Made by a program: the position numbers and the translations under genes. From NCBI GenBank assembly GCA_964482225.1, contig CAYZWT010000009.1, forward strand, positions 1 to 64,000: a stretch of DNA of 64,000 nt, given 5' to 3'. Under the pieces are notes generated by a model. That model made no database searches and was not told where the DNA came from. It was given only the letters and a program-made list of their open reading frames with translations. Positions 1 to 6,925 of the stretch are shown one piece after another. Numbering within the stretch: the first letter of the stretch is position 1; each line of letters starts with the position of its first letter. This DNA comes from UBA1429 sp964482225 (GTDB lineage Bacteria; Chloroflexota; Anaerolineae; UBA1429).

Positions 1-110
1 ACGTTGCGGCCCTTGGGGCCCAGGGTGGTGCCCACGGCCTCGGCCAGCTTGTCCAGGCCCGCCTTGAGGCTGCGCCGCGCTTCATCCGAAAACTGCAACT
101 GCTTGGCCAT
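1..110 (-). CDS. groL: Chaperonin GroEL, N-terminal fragment (cut by window edge)
   Basis: Only the first 36 codons are in the window. They read MAKQLQFSDEARRSL and continue to TTLGPKGRNV, the conserved apical start of Hsp60/GroEL including the ATP-site segment LGPKGRNV. The protein is the 14-mer cytosolic folding chamber that works with GroES. It lies 37 nt downstream of groES on the same strand, so the two form the usual groESL operon under the CIRCE element upstream of groES. The start codon is preceded by GGAGAGTAAAAC, a good ribosome-binding site. Nothing can be said about the rest of the protein. Confidence 0.95.
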   Translation of the reverse strand, partial: MAKQLQFSDEARRSLKAGLDKLAEAVGTTLGPKGRN

Positions 111-147
111 GTTTTACTCTCCTTATGGCTTTTGTAGAATAGGGGGC

Positions 148-435
148 CTAGCCGATGACGGCCAGGATGTCATCTTCGCGCAGGATCAGGAGCGTGCGCC
201 CCTCGACCTTGATCTCGGTGCCGCCGTACTTGGCAAAGAGCACCGTATCGCCAACCTTGACGTCCAGCTCTTGGCGGGCGCCGCTCTCGAGGCGGCTGCC
301 GGGGCCGGCGGCCAGCACCTTGCCGCGCTGCGGCTTTTCCTTGGCCGTCTCGGGCAGCACGATCCCCGAGGCCGTGAGCTGCTCTTGCTCAGAGGGCTCA
401 ACGACGACACGATTTCCCAACGGCTTGATGTTCAT
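148..435 (-). CDS. groES: Co-chaperonin GroES
   Basis: 95-residue Hsp10 that caps the GroEL ring. The start MNIKPLGNRVVVEP matches the family beginning. The mobile loop that binds GroEL is visible at about residues 22-35 (SGIVLPETAKEKPQ), followed by the VGDTVLFAKYGGTEIK strand pattern and the C-terminal LREDDILAVIG typical of GroES. The reading frame stays open upstream to 735, but the ATG at 435 has AGGAGG nine bases before it and gives the standard length, so the upstream extension is rejected. It is first gene of the groESL operon. A CIRCE operator and sigma-70-like promoter lie 70-140 bp upstream, so HrcA repression and heat induction are inferred. Confidence 0.97.
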   Translation of the reverse strand: MNIKPLGNRVVVEPSEQEQLTASGIVLPETAKEKPQRGKVLAAGPGSRLESGARQELDVKVGDTVLFAKYGGTEIKVEGRTLLILREDDILAVIG

Positions 436-506
436 GGATCCAGTCCTCCTGTGTGGGATGTCTGGCGGAAGAGCGCTCTCGCCCCCGCCTGGATACCGGC
501 GTCTGG

Positions 507-533
507 TTAGCAGTCTCGCCAGCCGAGTGCCAA
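507..533 (-). promoter_or_regulatory. CIRCE operator (HrcA binding site) of groESL
   Basis: On the minus strand the sequence reads TTGGCACTC, nine bases, GACTGCTAA. The CIRCE consensus is TTAGCACTC-N9-GAGTGCTAA, so each arm differs by one base. It sits just downstream of the predicted -10 box and upstream of groES, the standard position for HrcA repression. hrcA itself is not in the window. Confidence 0.88.
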
Positions 534-543
534 ACCAGGGGAT

Positions 544-572
544 ACTATACACAAGGGCGGCGGGATATGCAA
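544..572 (-). promoter_or_regulatory. Sigma-70-type promoter of groESL
   Basis: Minus-strand TTGCAT (567-572), 17-bp spacer, TATAGT (544-549). Transcription would start about at the upstream edge of the CIRCE arms. Confidence 0.75.
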
Positions 573-589
573 ATCGGGGCTTGGAGAGC

Positions 590-860
590 AGTTCGCCCGT
601 AACTATTCGGACTTGGGGGGACGAGTTCTTGACTGTCCAGAACGGTGATGCCAACACTCGCAATCGGTGAGTCCACAGCCGAGGCTGTGGAGGTCGGGCG
701 AGACACGCGCCTACGCTGCGTACGCATATATGCATCTAGTAAAAGTTCTGTTTATATGTGTTTAGTATGTTTTTATACAGTTTTATGGTAGGGGCGAGGC
801 ATGCCTCGCCCCTACCAGGTGGGCGAGACGCCCGCCCTCCATGCTGGATGCTACACGCCG
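590..860 (-). repeat. Dispersed intergenic repeat, type A mosaic, reverse orientation
   Basis: This fills most of the groES-to-HAD gap. Going left to right it holds a degenerate copy of the arm also found near 15310-15365 and 51485-51545 (GACGAGTTC, then CAATCGGTGAG), a decayed GC core, the TACGCATATATGCA palindrome, a segment matching 35280-35345 reversed, a perfect 28-bp palindrome at 789-816 built on GTAGGGGCGAGGCATG, and the GGCGAGACGCCCGCCCTCC core near 822-841. The left end resembles type B (GTAACTATTCGG) rather than the type A terminus. No credible protein is encoded. Confidence 0.75.
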
Positions 861-884
861 CGTGCCCCCTGCAAGCGCCCCGCC

Positions 885-1661
885 TTACGGGCAATCGGCC
901 ACGCTCTCCAGGACATATGTGGGCGCCACGCCGCTGGCCGCCAGGGCCTCGCGGGTGGTCACGCCCGAGAGCACCAGGGCCGTATCCATGCCGGCGGCCA
1001 GGCCCATGGCGATATCGGTGGCCAGCCGGTCGCCCACCATCAGGCAGCGCCCCGCCTCCACCCCCAGGCGCGCCAGGGCCGCCCCCAGGATGTGGGCTGA
1101 GGGCTTGCCCGCGATCTCTTGCAGCGTGCGGCCCGTGGTGGCCTCCAAAAAGGCGATCACCCCGGCGCAATCGGGGATCTCGCCCCCGGCCACGGGGCAG
1201 GTCTTGTCGCCATTGGTGGCATAGAACGCGGCGCCGCGCACCAACGCCTGGTGCGCCAGGTTCAGCTTGGTATAGTCCAGGGTGCGGTCAAAAGCCGCCA
1301 CCACCACGTCCACCTGGTCCACCTGCTGGGTCAGCCGGAATCCCGCCCGCGCCAGCTCGTCCCACAGCTTCTGCTCGGCGATCACGAACAACCTGGCGCC
1401 GGGGTGGCGCTCGCGCAGCAGGTGGATGAGCGCCTGGGTCGAGTTGATCACGTCCTCGGGCGGCGTCGGGATGCCCAGGCGCGTCAGTTTGCGCGCATAG
1501 TTATCGCGGGGCTCCAAGGGCTTGTTGGAGAGAAAGACAACGGGGCGACGGGCGCGGCGCAGGCGCTCGATGGCGGCCTGGGCGCCGGGGATCAGGGCAT
1601 CCCCCAAGTAGATGGTGCCATCCAGATCAAAGATGTAACCGGCGTAACGAGGCTCAGCCAT
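885..1661 (-). CDS. HAD-IIA (NagD/4-nitrophenylphosphatase-like) sugar-phosphate phosphatase
   Basis: 258 residues. Motif I FDLDGTIYLGD (about residues 11-21) carries the nucleophile and acid/base aspartates. FLSNK (about 44-48) is motif II, GKPSAHIL holds the motif III lysine, and MVGDRLATDIAMG is motif IV with the Mg-binding acidic residues. The cap domain between motifs II and III is of the C2 type that defines subclass IIA (NagD, AraL, phosphoglycolate phosphatase). The substrate cannot be predicted. The ATG lies inside the end of the upstream HAD gene (8-bp overlap), with GGAGAGACGGGCG before it, so the two phosphatases are co-transcribed and translationally coupled. Confidence 0.85.
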   Translation of the reverse strand: MAEPRYAGYIFDLDGTIYLGDALIPGAQAAIERLRRARRPVVFLSNKPLEPRDNYARKLTRLGIPTPPEDVINSTQALIHLLRERHPGARLFVIAEQKLWDELARAGFRLTQQVDQVDVVVAAFDRTLDYTKLNLAHQALVRGAAFYATNGDKTCPVAGGEIPDCAGVIAFLEATTGRTLQEIAGKPSAHILGAALARLGVEAGRCLMVGDRLATDIAMGLAAGMDTALVLSGVTTREALAASGVAPTYVLESVADCP

Positions 1662-2424
1662 CGCCCGTCTCTCCGTTCAGAATGTGAATGGCGTGGATAT
1701 CGGGGATCACGCAATCGGCGTGGGGGGCCAGCAACTCGCCCGGCACGGCGCCCGAGGCGACGGCGATGGCCCCCGCCAGGCCCGCCCGGCGGGCCATGGT
1801 CAGATCCGCCACGCTATCGCCCACCATGATCGCCTGGGCGGGCAGCACGCCCACGCGGCGGCAGAGCTCCAGGGCCATATCGGGCGCGGGCTTGAGGGGA
1901 ACGCCATCGTCGCCACAGAGGACGGCGGTGAACAGCTCCGCCACGCCCAGGTGGGCCAGGTGCCGCTCCGTGGGGGCGCGGTTATCGGTGGTGGCCACGG
2001 CCAACAGGCACCCGGCCTGGGCCAGGCGCTGGAGGGCGCCGCGCACATCGCCAATCGGCTCGATCAGGGCGGGATCGGCCAACACGGCCCGGCTGGCATC
2101 CTCGGCCTCGTTTACGATGGCCAGCGCCTCATCCCAGGTGAGCCCCTGGCAGCAATAGAGCTGGCTGGCCGCCAGCAGCAGGATCTCGCCCGTCGAGGCG
2201 ATGGTCAGCGGCCCCAGGGGATCCCAGTCGCCATCCACCGGATCATAGCCCAGGGCGCCCGCCAGGGCGACGCGCGTCTGCAGCGCCAGCCGCACGCGGG
2301 CGTTGATGCGCTCCATGAAACGCTCGAACCAGACATGCCACATGCGTTCAAAGGCGATGAGAGTTCCATCTTTGTCCAGAATGATCAAGCGCGGGCACAG
2401 GCTCTGTCCAGCGATCTCTAGCAT
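1654..2424 (-). CDS. HAD-superfamily hydrolase, phosphoglycolate phosphatase-like
   Basis: 256 residues. Motif I is LDKDGTLIAF near residue 16; motif II AVATTDNRAP and motif IV MVGDSVADLTMARRAG follow in order, with an alpha-helical C1-type cap between I and II. This is the Gph/phosphonatase-like branch; a cytosolic phosphomonoesterase role is inferred and the substrate is unknown. The frame is open upstream to 2577, but the ATG at 2424 follows AAAAGGGGGATACG, places motif I at the normal distance from the N terminus, and lies downstream of a good promoter at 2452-2480. It forms a two-gene operon with the HAD-IIA gene and diverges from the acetyl-CoA synthetase gene. Confidence 0.82.
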   Translation of the reverse strand: MLEIAGQSLCPRLIILDKDGTLIAFERMWHVWFERFMERINARVRLALQTRVALAGALGYDPVDGDWDPLGPLTIASTGEILLLAASQLYCCQGLTWDEALAIVNEAEDASRAVLADPALIEPIGDVRGALQRLAQAGCLLAVATTDNRAPTERHLAHLGVAELFTAVLCGDDGVPLKPAPDMALELCRRVGVLPAQAIMVGDSVADLTMARRAGLAGAIAVASGAVPGELLAPHADCVIPDIHAIHILNGETGDG

Positions 2425-2451
2425 CAGGCGTATCCCCCTTTTGAGGCTACA

Positions 2452-2480
2452 AGTATTCCATGCCTGGGGGGGTGTGTCAA
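2452..2480 (-). promoter_or_regulatory. Promoter of the HAD phosphatase pair
   Basis: Minus-strand TTGACA (2475-2480), 17-bp spacer, AATACT (2452-2457). It supports the downstream ATG at 2424 as the true start. Confidence 0.65.
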
Positions 2481-2529
2481 AACAGAGCCCTGTCGCTGGC
2501 GTTTGCGCGACGATCACTACGGCCTCCAT

Positions 2530-2558
2530 TTGTGACAGGCCCTCAACGGATGTATGAT
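2530..2558 (+). promoter_or_regulatory. Promoter of the ADP-forming acetyl-CoA synthetase gene
   Basis: TTGTGA (2530-2535), 17-bp spacer, TATGAT (2553-2558), followed by a leader of about 30 nt to the ATG. Confidence 0.6.
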
Positions 2559-2594
2559 TGCCATTGCATTTCAACAAGCGAGGGATAGCGACCT

Positions 2595-4685
2595 ATGCTC
2601 GACATGTTCTTCAACCCCAAGTCCATCGCCATCATCGGCGCCTCCACCGACCCAACCAAACTCGGCCACGCCGTGCTCGCCAACCTGGTGGGCAGCGGCT
2701 TTGGCGGCGACATCTACCCCATCAACCCCAGCGCAGACGAGATCCTGGGCCTCAAGGTCTATGGCTCTGTGCTGGATACGCCCGGGCCTGTGGATCTGGC
2801 CGTGATCCTGATCCCCGCCCGGTTCGTGGCAGGGGTCCTTCAAGAGTGCGGCAAAAAAGGTGTCCAAGGGGCCATCATCATCTCCGCCGGGTTCCGGGAG
2901 GCGGGCCCCGAGGGCGTCGCCCGCGAGCGCGAGTTGCTGGATATCGCCGCCCAGTACGGCATACGCATCATCGGCCCCAACTGCCTGGGCCTCATTGATA
3001 CCTTTGTGCCCATGAACGTCTCCTTTGCGGCGGGCACCCCCAAATCCGGCACCATCGCTTTCATGTCCCAATCGGGCGCCCTGTGCACCGCCATTCTGGA
3101 TTATGCCCTGGCCGAGACCATCGGCTTCTCTCACTTTGTGAGCCTGGGCAACAAGGCCGATATTGACGAGGTCTCGCTGCTAGAAGCCTGGGGCGAGGAC
3201 CCGCGCACCAACGTCATCATCGCCTATATCGAGGGCCTGCGCGATGGCGCCCAGTTCATCCGCACGGCCCGCAAGACGGCTCGCAACATGCCCATCATCG
3301 CCGTCAAATCGGGGCGCACCTCCTCGGGCTCCAAGGCGGTCGCCTCTCACACCGGCAGCCTGGCCGGTTCGGACGCGGCCTATAGCGCCGCCTTTCGCCA
3401 GGCGGGCGTTCTGCGCGCTGATACGGTGGAGGAGCTGTTCGACTATTCCACTGCCTTTGCCTATCAGCCCCTGCTCAAGGGCAACCGCATCGCCATCGTG
3501 ACCAACGCCGGCGGCCCCGGCGTGATGGCCACCGACGCCCTGGAGGCCAATAGCCTGACCCTGGCTGCCCTCACGCCCGAGACCGAGGCGGTTCTGGCCG
3601 CCGCGCTGCCCGCCGCCGCCAGCGTCCACAACCCGGTGGATGTGCTGGGCGACGCCCGCAGCGACCGCTACATGGCGGCCCTCGAGGCCGTGCTACACGA
3701 TCCCGGCGTGGATGGCGTGGTGGTCATCGTCACCCCCCAGACCTCGACGGACATCGTCGAGACGGCCAAGGGCGTGGTGGCGATCAGCCACCGCTCGGAC
3801 AAGCCGATCATGGGCTGCTGGATGGGCAAGCAGGAGGCCATGGCCGGCATTAACATCCTGGCCAAGAACGAGGTGCCCAACTATCACTTTCCCGAGCGCG
3901 CTGTGGGGGCGCTGGGCGCCATGTATGCCCACCGCCAATGGCTGAACCAGCCCGAGGCCGAGATCGCGGCCTTTGACGTGGATCGCGACGCGGTGCGTGC
4001 GGTGTTTGAGCGGGTGCGCAGCGAGGGGCGCACGGGCATCGGGGATTCCGAGGCCCAGGCCATCCTGGATGCCTATGGCATCCCCACGCCGCACTCGCGG
4101 GTATTGGCTACCCCCGATGAGGCCGTGGCCTATGCCCAGGAGATCGGCTACCCCGTGGTGGCCAAGATCGCATCGCCCGACATTTTGCACAAGTCCGATG
4201 TCGGTGGCATCATGGTAGGGCTGAAAAACGACGAGCAGGTGCGCGAGGCGTTCCCGACCCTGATCCAACGCGCCAAGGCCCACATGCCCGATGCGACCAT
4301 CTGGGGCGTCCAGATCCAGGAGATGGTGACCAACGCCCGCGAGGTGATCATCGGCATGAACCGCGATCCGCAGTTTGGCCCGCTGATCATGTTTGGGTTG
4401 GGCGGCATTTATGTCGAGGTGCTGGCCGATGTGACTTTTCGCGTGGCGCCCATGACCCAGGCCCAGGCGCGCTCCATGGTCGAAGAGATCCGCTCGTACA
4501 AGCTGCTGACGGGCGTGCGCGGGCAGGCGCCCTCAGATCTCGAGGCCACCATTGACGCAATCCTGCGCATCTCGCAGTTGGCGACCGATTTCCCCGAGAT
4601 CGCCGAGCTGGACATCAACCCCTTGTTGGTGCGCGATGCCGGCAAGGGCGCAGTGGCCGTAGATATGCGCTTGATCCTGCAATAA
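2595..4685 (+). CDS. Acetate/acyl-CoA synthetase (ADP-forming), fused alpha and beta subunits
   Basis: 696 residues, cytosolic. It catalyses acyl-CoA + ADP + Pi to acid + CoA + ATP (reversible), a route for substrate-level ATP formation or acetate/propionate activation. Domains in order: CoA-binding Rossmann domain (about 1-130, IAIIGASTDPTKLGHAV), two succinyl-CoA-synthetase-like domains (about 150-450) with the phospho-accepting histidine at residue 252 (SHTGSLAGSD), and an ATP-grasp domain (about 480-696) ending with the ELDINPLLV strand. The alpha-beta fusion is the common bacterial form. The gene sits 49 nt before enolase with no terminator seen between, so co-transcription of glycolysis end-steps and ATP generation is plausible. 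The acyl substrate preference is not readable from sequence. Confidence 0.92.
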   Translation: MLDMFFNPKSIAIIGASTDPTKLGHAVLANLVGSGFGGDIYPINPSADEILGLKVYGSVLDTPGPVDLAVILIPARFVAGVLQECGKKGVQGAIIISAGFREAGPEGVARERELLDIAAQYGIRIIGPNCLGLIDTFVPMNVSFAAGTPKSGTIAFMSQSGALCTAILDYALAETIGFSHFVSLGNKADIDEVSLLEAWGEDPRTNVIIAYIEGLRDGAQFIRTARKTARNMPIIAVKSGRTSSGSKAVASHTGSLAGSDAAYSAAFRQAGVLRADTVEELFDYSTAFAYQPLLKGNRIAIVTNAGGPGVMATDALEANSLTLAALTPETEAVLAAALPAAASVHNPVDVLGDARSDRYMAALEAVLHDPGVDGVVVIVTPQTSTDIVETAKGVVAISHRSDKPIMGCWMGKQEAMAGINILAKNEVPNYHFPERAVGALGAMYAHRQWLNQPEAEIAAFDVDRDAVRAVFERVRSEGRTGIGDSEAQAILDAYGIPTPHSRVLATPDEAVAYAQEIGYPVVAKIASPDILHKSDVGGIMVGLKNDEQVREAFPTLIQRAKAHMPDATIWGVQIQEMVTNAREVIIGMNRDPQFGPLIMFGLGGIYVEVLADVTFRVAPMTQAQARSMVEEIRSYKLLTGVRGQAPSDLEATIDAILRISQLATDFPEIAELDINPLLVRDAGKGAVAVDMRLILQ

Positions 4686-4734
4686 GCCATCCGAACCGAG
4701 TCCACCTGGCAACTAGACGATAAGGAGCAAAAGC

Positions 4735-6018
4735 ATGTCAGCGATTAGCGATGTACGCGCCCGAGAGATCCTGGATTCGCGAGGCAACCCGACCATCGAG
4801 GTCGAGATCACGACCGAGCTGGGCGGCCTGGGCGTAGCCGCCGTGCCCTCAGGCGCCTCCACCGGCGTCCATGAGGCGGCAGAACTGCGCGATGGCGACG
4901 CCAGGCGCTATAACGGCAAGGGCGTCACCCAGGCCGTGGACAATGTCAACGAAGAGCTAGGCCCTGAGTTGATCGGCATGGATGTGCAGGATCAGATCGG
5001 CATTGACCATCTGATCATCGAAATTGACGGCACCGAGAACAAGAGCCGCCTGGGGGCCAACGCCATCCTGGGCATCTCGCTGGCCGCCGCCAAGGCCGCC
5101 GCCGACGAGCTGGGCCTGCCCCTCTACCGCTATCTGGGCGGGGTGAACGCCCACGTCATGCCCGTGCCGATGATGAACATCCTGAACGGCGGCCAGCACG
5201 CCAAGGATAGCACCGACTTTCAGGAGTTCATGGTCATGCCCGCCGGGGCCTCGACCTTTGCCGAGTGCCTGCGCTGGGGCGCCGAGATCTATCACAGCCT
5301 CAAGAACGTACTCTCAGGCAAAGGCATGAACACCAACGTGGGCGATGAGGGCGGCTTTGCCCCCTCTCTGGCCACCAACGCCATGGCCATCGAGGTCATC
5401 CTTCAAGCCATCGAAAAGGCGGGCTATCGCCCCGGCGAGGATGTCTGGATCGCCCTGGACCCCGCCTCCAGCGAGCTGTATCACGATGGCAAGTATGTGC
5501 TGGCCCGCGAGGGACGCACCCTCTCTAGCGACGAGATGGTCGCCTTTTGGCAGGATTGGGTGGCCCGCTACCCCATCATCTCCCTGGAGGACGCCCTCCA
5601 CGAGGACGACTGGGACGGATGGGTCAAGCTGGTGGCCGCCATCGGCGACCGGGTGCAGATCGTGGGCGATGACCTGCTGGTGACCAACGTGCGCCGCGTG
5701 CAAAAGGCCATTGACCTGCGAGCGGCCAACTCGCTGCTCTGCAAGGTGAACCAGATCGGCAGCCTGACCGAGGCCATTGACGCCGTCGAGATGGCGCACC
5801 GGGCCGGCTGGACCACGGTGGTCTCCCATCGCTCCGGCGAGACCGAGGATAGCACCATCGCCGATATCGTCGTGGGCCTGAACACCGGCCAGATCAAGAC
5901 CGGCGCGCCCGCCCGCAGCGACCGGGTGGCCAAGTACAACCAGTTGCTGCGCATCGAAGAGAGCCTGGGCGAGAATGCCCGCTTTGCGGGGCTGGACGCT
6001 TTTCGCGTCAGGCGCTAA
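4735..6018 (+). CDS. eno: Enolase (phosphopyruvate hydratase)
   Basis: 427 residues. It converts 2-phosphoglycerate to phosphoenolpyruvate. All catalytic features are present: ILDSRGNPT at the N terminus, the PSGASTG loop, HA-x-DFQEF, VGDEGG with Glu205, LCKVNQIG with Lys337, SHRSGETED with His365-Arg366-Ser367, and QIKTG with Lys388. The start has AAGGAGC nine bases upstream. A strong terminator follows at 6031-6065. It is the housekeeping enolase and is the reference against which the divergent paralogue at 63096-64000 should be compared. Confidence 0.98.
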   Translation: MSAISDVRAREILDSRGNPTIEVEITTELGGLGVAAVPSGASTGVHEAAELRDGDARRYNGKGVTQAVDNVNEELGPELIGMDVQDQIGIDHLIIEIDGTENKSRLGANAILGISLAAAKAAADELGLPLYRYLGGVNAHVMPVPMMNILNGGQHAKDSTDFQEFMVMPAGASTFAECLRWGAEIYHSLKNVLSGKGMNTNVGDEGGFAPSLATNAMAIEVILQAIEKAGYRPGEDVWIALDPASSELYHDGKYVLAREGRTLSSDEMVAFWQDWVARYPIISLEDALHEDDWDGWVKLVAAIGDRVQIVGDDLLVTNVRRVQKAIDLRAANSLLCKVNQIGSLTEAIDAVEMAHRAGWTTVVSHRSGETEDSTIADIVVGLNTGQIKTGAPARSDRVAKYNQLLRIEESLGENARFAGLDAFRVRR

Positions 6019-6030
6019 GACCGAGCATTG

Positions 6031-6065
6031 CAAGCGCCGACGGCCTGTGCCGTCGGCGCTTGTTC
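6031..6065 (+). terminator. Terminator after enolase
   Basis: A 14-bp perfect stem, CAAGCGCCGACGGC with loop CTGT, followed by TTCTCTCT. It ends the acetyl-CoA synthetase-enolase unit; a new promoter starts 16 bp later. Confidence 0.8.
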
Positions 6066-6080
6066 TCTCTGGCATCGAAC

Positions 6081-6109
6081 TTGACACGCTATACCCCCGT
6101 TCCTATAAT
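6081..6109 (+). promoter_or_regulatory. Consensus sigma-70 promoter of rpsU-yqeY
   Basis: TTGACA (6081-6086), 17-bp spacer, TATAAT (6104-6109): both hexamers match the consensus exactly. A leader of about 60 nt follows before the GTG start of rpsU. Confidence 0.9.
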
Positions 6110-6176
6110 ACCCTTTGCCTTGTGGCATCGCTCACGTGCTTTTTGCACAGTCCGAGCGGAAGAGGGGGTTGAAAGC

Positions 6177-6383
6177 GTGGCCCGTGTCGTTGTCGAACAG
6201 GGAGAGTCCTTTGAAGGAGTGCTTCGGCGCTTTAAAAAGGCTGTCCAGGAGGATCGCATCCTCACCGAAGTGCGCCGCCGGCGTTTCTACGAACCGCCCA
6301 GCCAGATCCGCAAGCGGAAAAAGGCTGCCAAGCGCCGCAAGAGTCGCCGGACGACCCTCAAGGATCAGTTGAGGAACTATTAG
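6177..6383 (+). CDS. rpsU: Small ribosomal subunit protein bS21
   Basis: 68 residues, very basic. VARVVVEQGESFEGVLRRFKK at the start, the central RRRRFYEPPSQIRKRKKA and the lysine/arginine-rich tail are the bS21 signature; the protein sits near the 3' end of 16S rRNA and aids translation initiation. The start is GTG at 6177 with AGAGGGGGTTG before it. An ATG further upstream in frame (6060) would lie upstream of the promoter and is rejected. It is followed 36 nt later by yqeY, a conserved pairing in many bacteria. Confidence 0.93.
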   Translation: MARVVVEQGESFEGVLRRFKKAVQEDRILTEVRRRRFYEPPSQIRKRKKAAKRRKSRRTTLKDQLRNY

Positions 6384-6419
6384 CCCTGAGGTGCGCTGCC
6401 CTGGCGAGGAAGGCGAGAG

Positions 6420-6866
6420 ATGAGCCTGCAAGATCGCTTAATGGCCGAAATGCAGACCGCCATGCGCGCGGGGGACGTGGTCCGTCGAGACACGATCCGC
6501 CTGCTGCGCGCGGCCATCCGCAACCGCGAGATCGAGCTCCAGCGCGAGTTGACCGATGACGATGTGCTGGAGGTCATCTCTCGCCAGGTCAAACAGCGTG
6601 GCGAATCCATCGCTCTGTTCCGTCAGGGCAGGCGTGAAGACCTGGTCGCCGCCGAAGAGGCCCAAAAGGCCATCTTGGAAGAGTACCTGCCCCAGCAGCT
6701 CGGCCAGGCCGAGATCGAACAGGCCGTGCGAGAGATCGTGGCCGAGCTGGGCGCGACCGATATGCGCCAGATGGGCGCCGTCATGCGAGAGGCCATGAGC
6801 CGCCTCAAGGGACAGGCCGACGGCAGCCTCGTGAACCAGGTCGTGCGAGAGATCCTCAGTCGTTGA
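6420..6866 (+). CDS. yqeY: GatB/YqeY domain protein
   Basis: 148 residues, helical. MSLQDRLMAEMQTAMRAGD and the later EEYLPQQLGQAEIEQAVREIVAELG and MGAVMREAMSRLKGQADG blocks match the YqeY family, which resembles the tail domain of the GatB amidotransferase subunit that contacts tRNA. The free-standing protein has no firmly established function; a link with tRNA or translation is inferred from the domain and the rpsU neighbour. Rpsu-yqeY is a two-gene operon ended by the terminator at 6870-6907. Confidence 0.9.
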   Translation: MSLQDRLMAEMQTAMRAGDVVRRDTIRLLRAAIRNREIELQRELTDDDVLEVISRQVKQRGESIALFRQGRREDLVAAEEAQKAILEEYLPQQLGQAEIEQAVREIVAELGATDMRQMGAVMREAMSRLKGQADGSLVNQVVREILSR

Positions 6867-6869
6867 ACG

Positions 6870-6907
6870 CGGGAGAGGCTTTGCCCTCTCCCGACTCTTC
6901 TTTTTTT
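6870..6907 (+). terminator. Rho-independent terminator after yqeY
   Basis: GGGAGAG stem pairing with CTCTCCC across a short loop, then a T-rich run (6898-6907). It lies between the yqeY stop and the PgpH gene and argues against the TTG start codon at 6863 for that gene. Confidence 0.8.
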
Positions 6908-6925
6908 CCCGCACTTGTTTTTTTT

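Noticed and set aside
6060..6176. Upstream extension of rpsU
   Set aside because: The upstream ATG lies before the consensus promoter; GTG 6177 has the ribosome site and gives the normal bS21 length.
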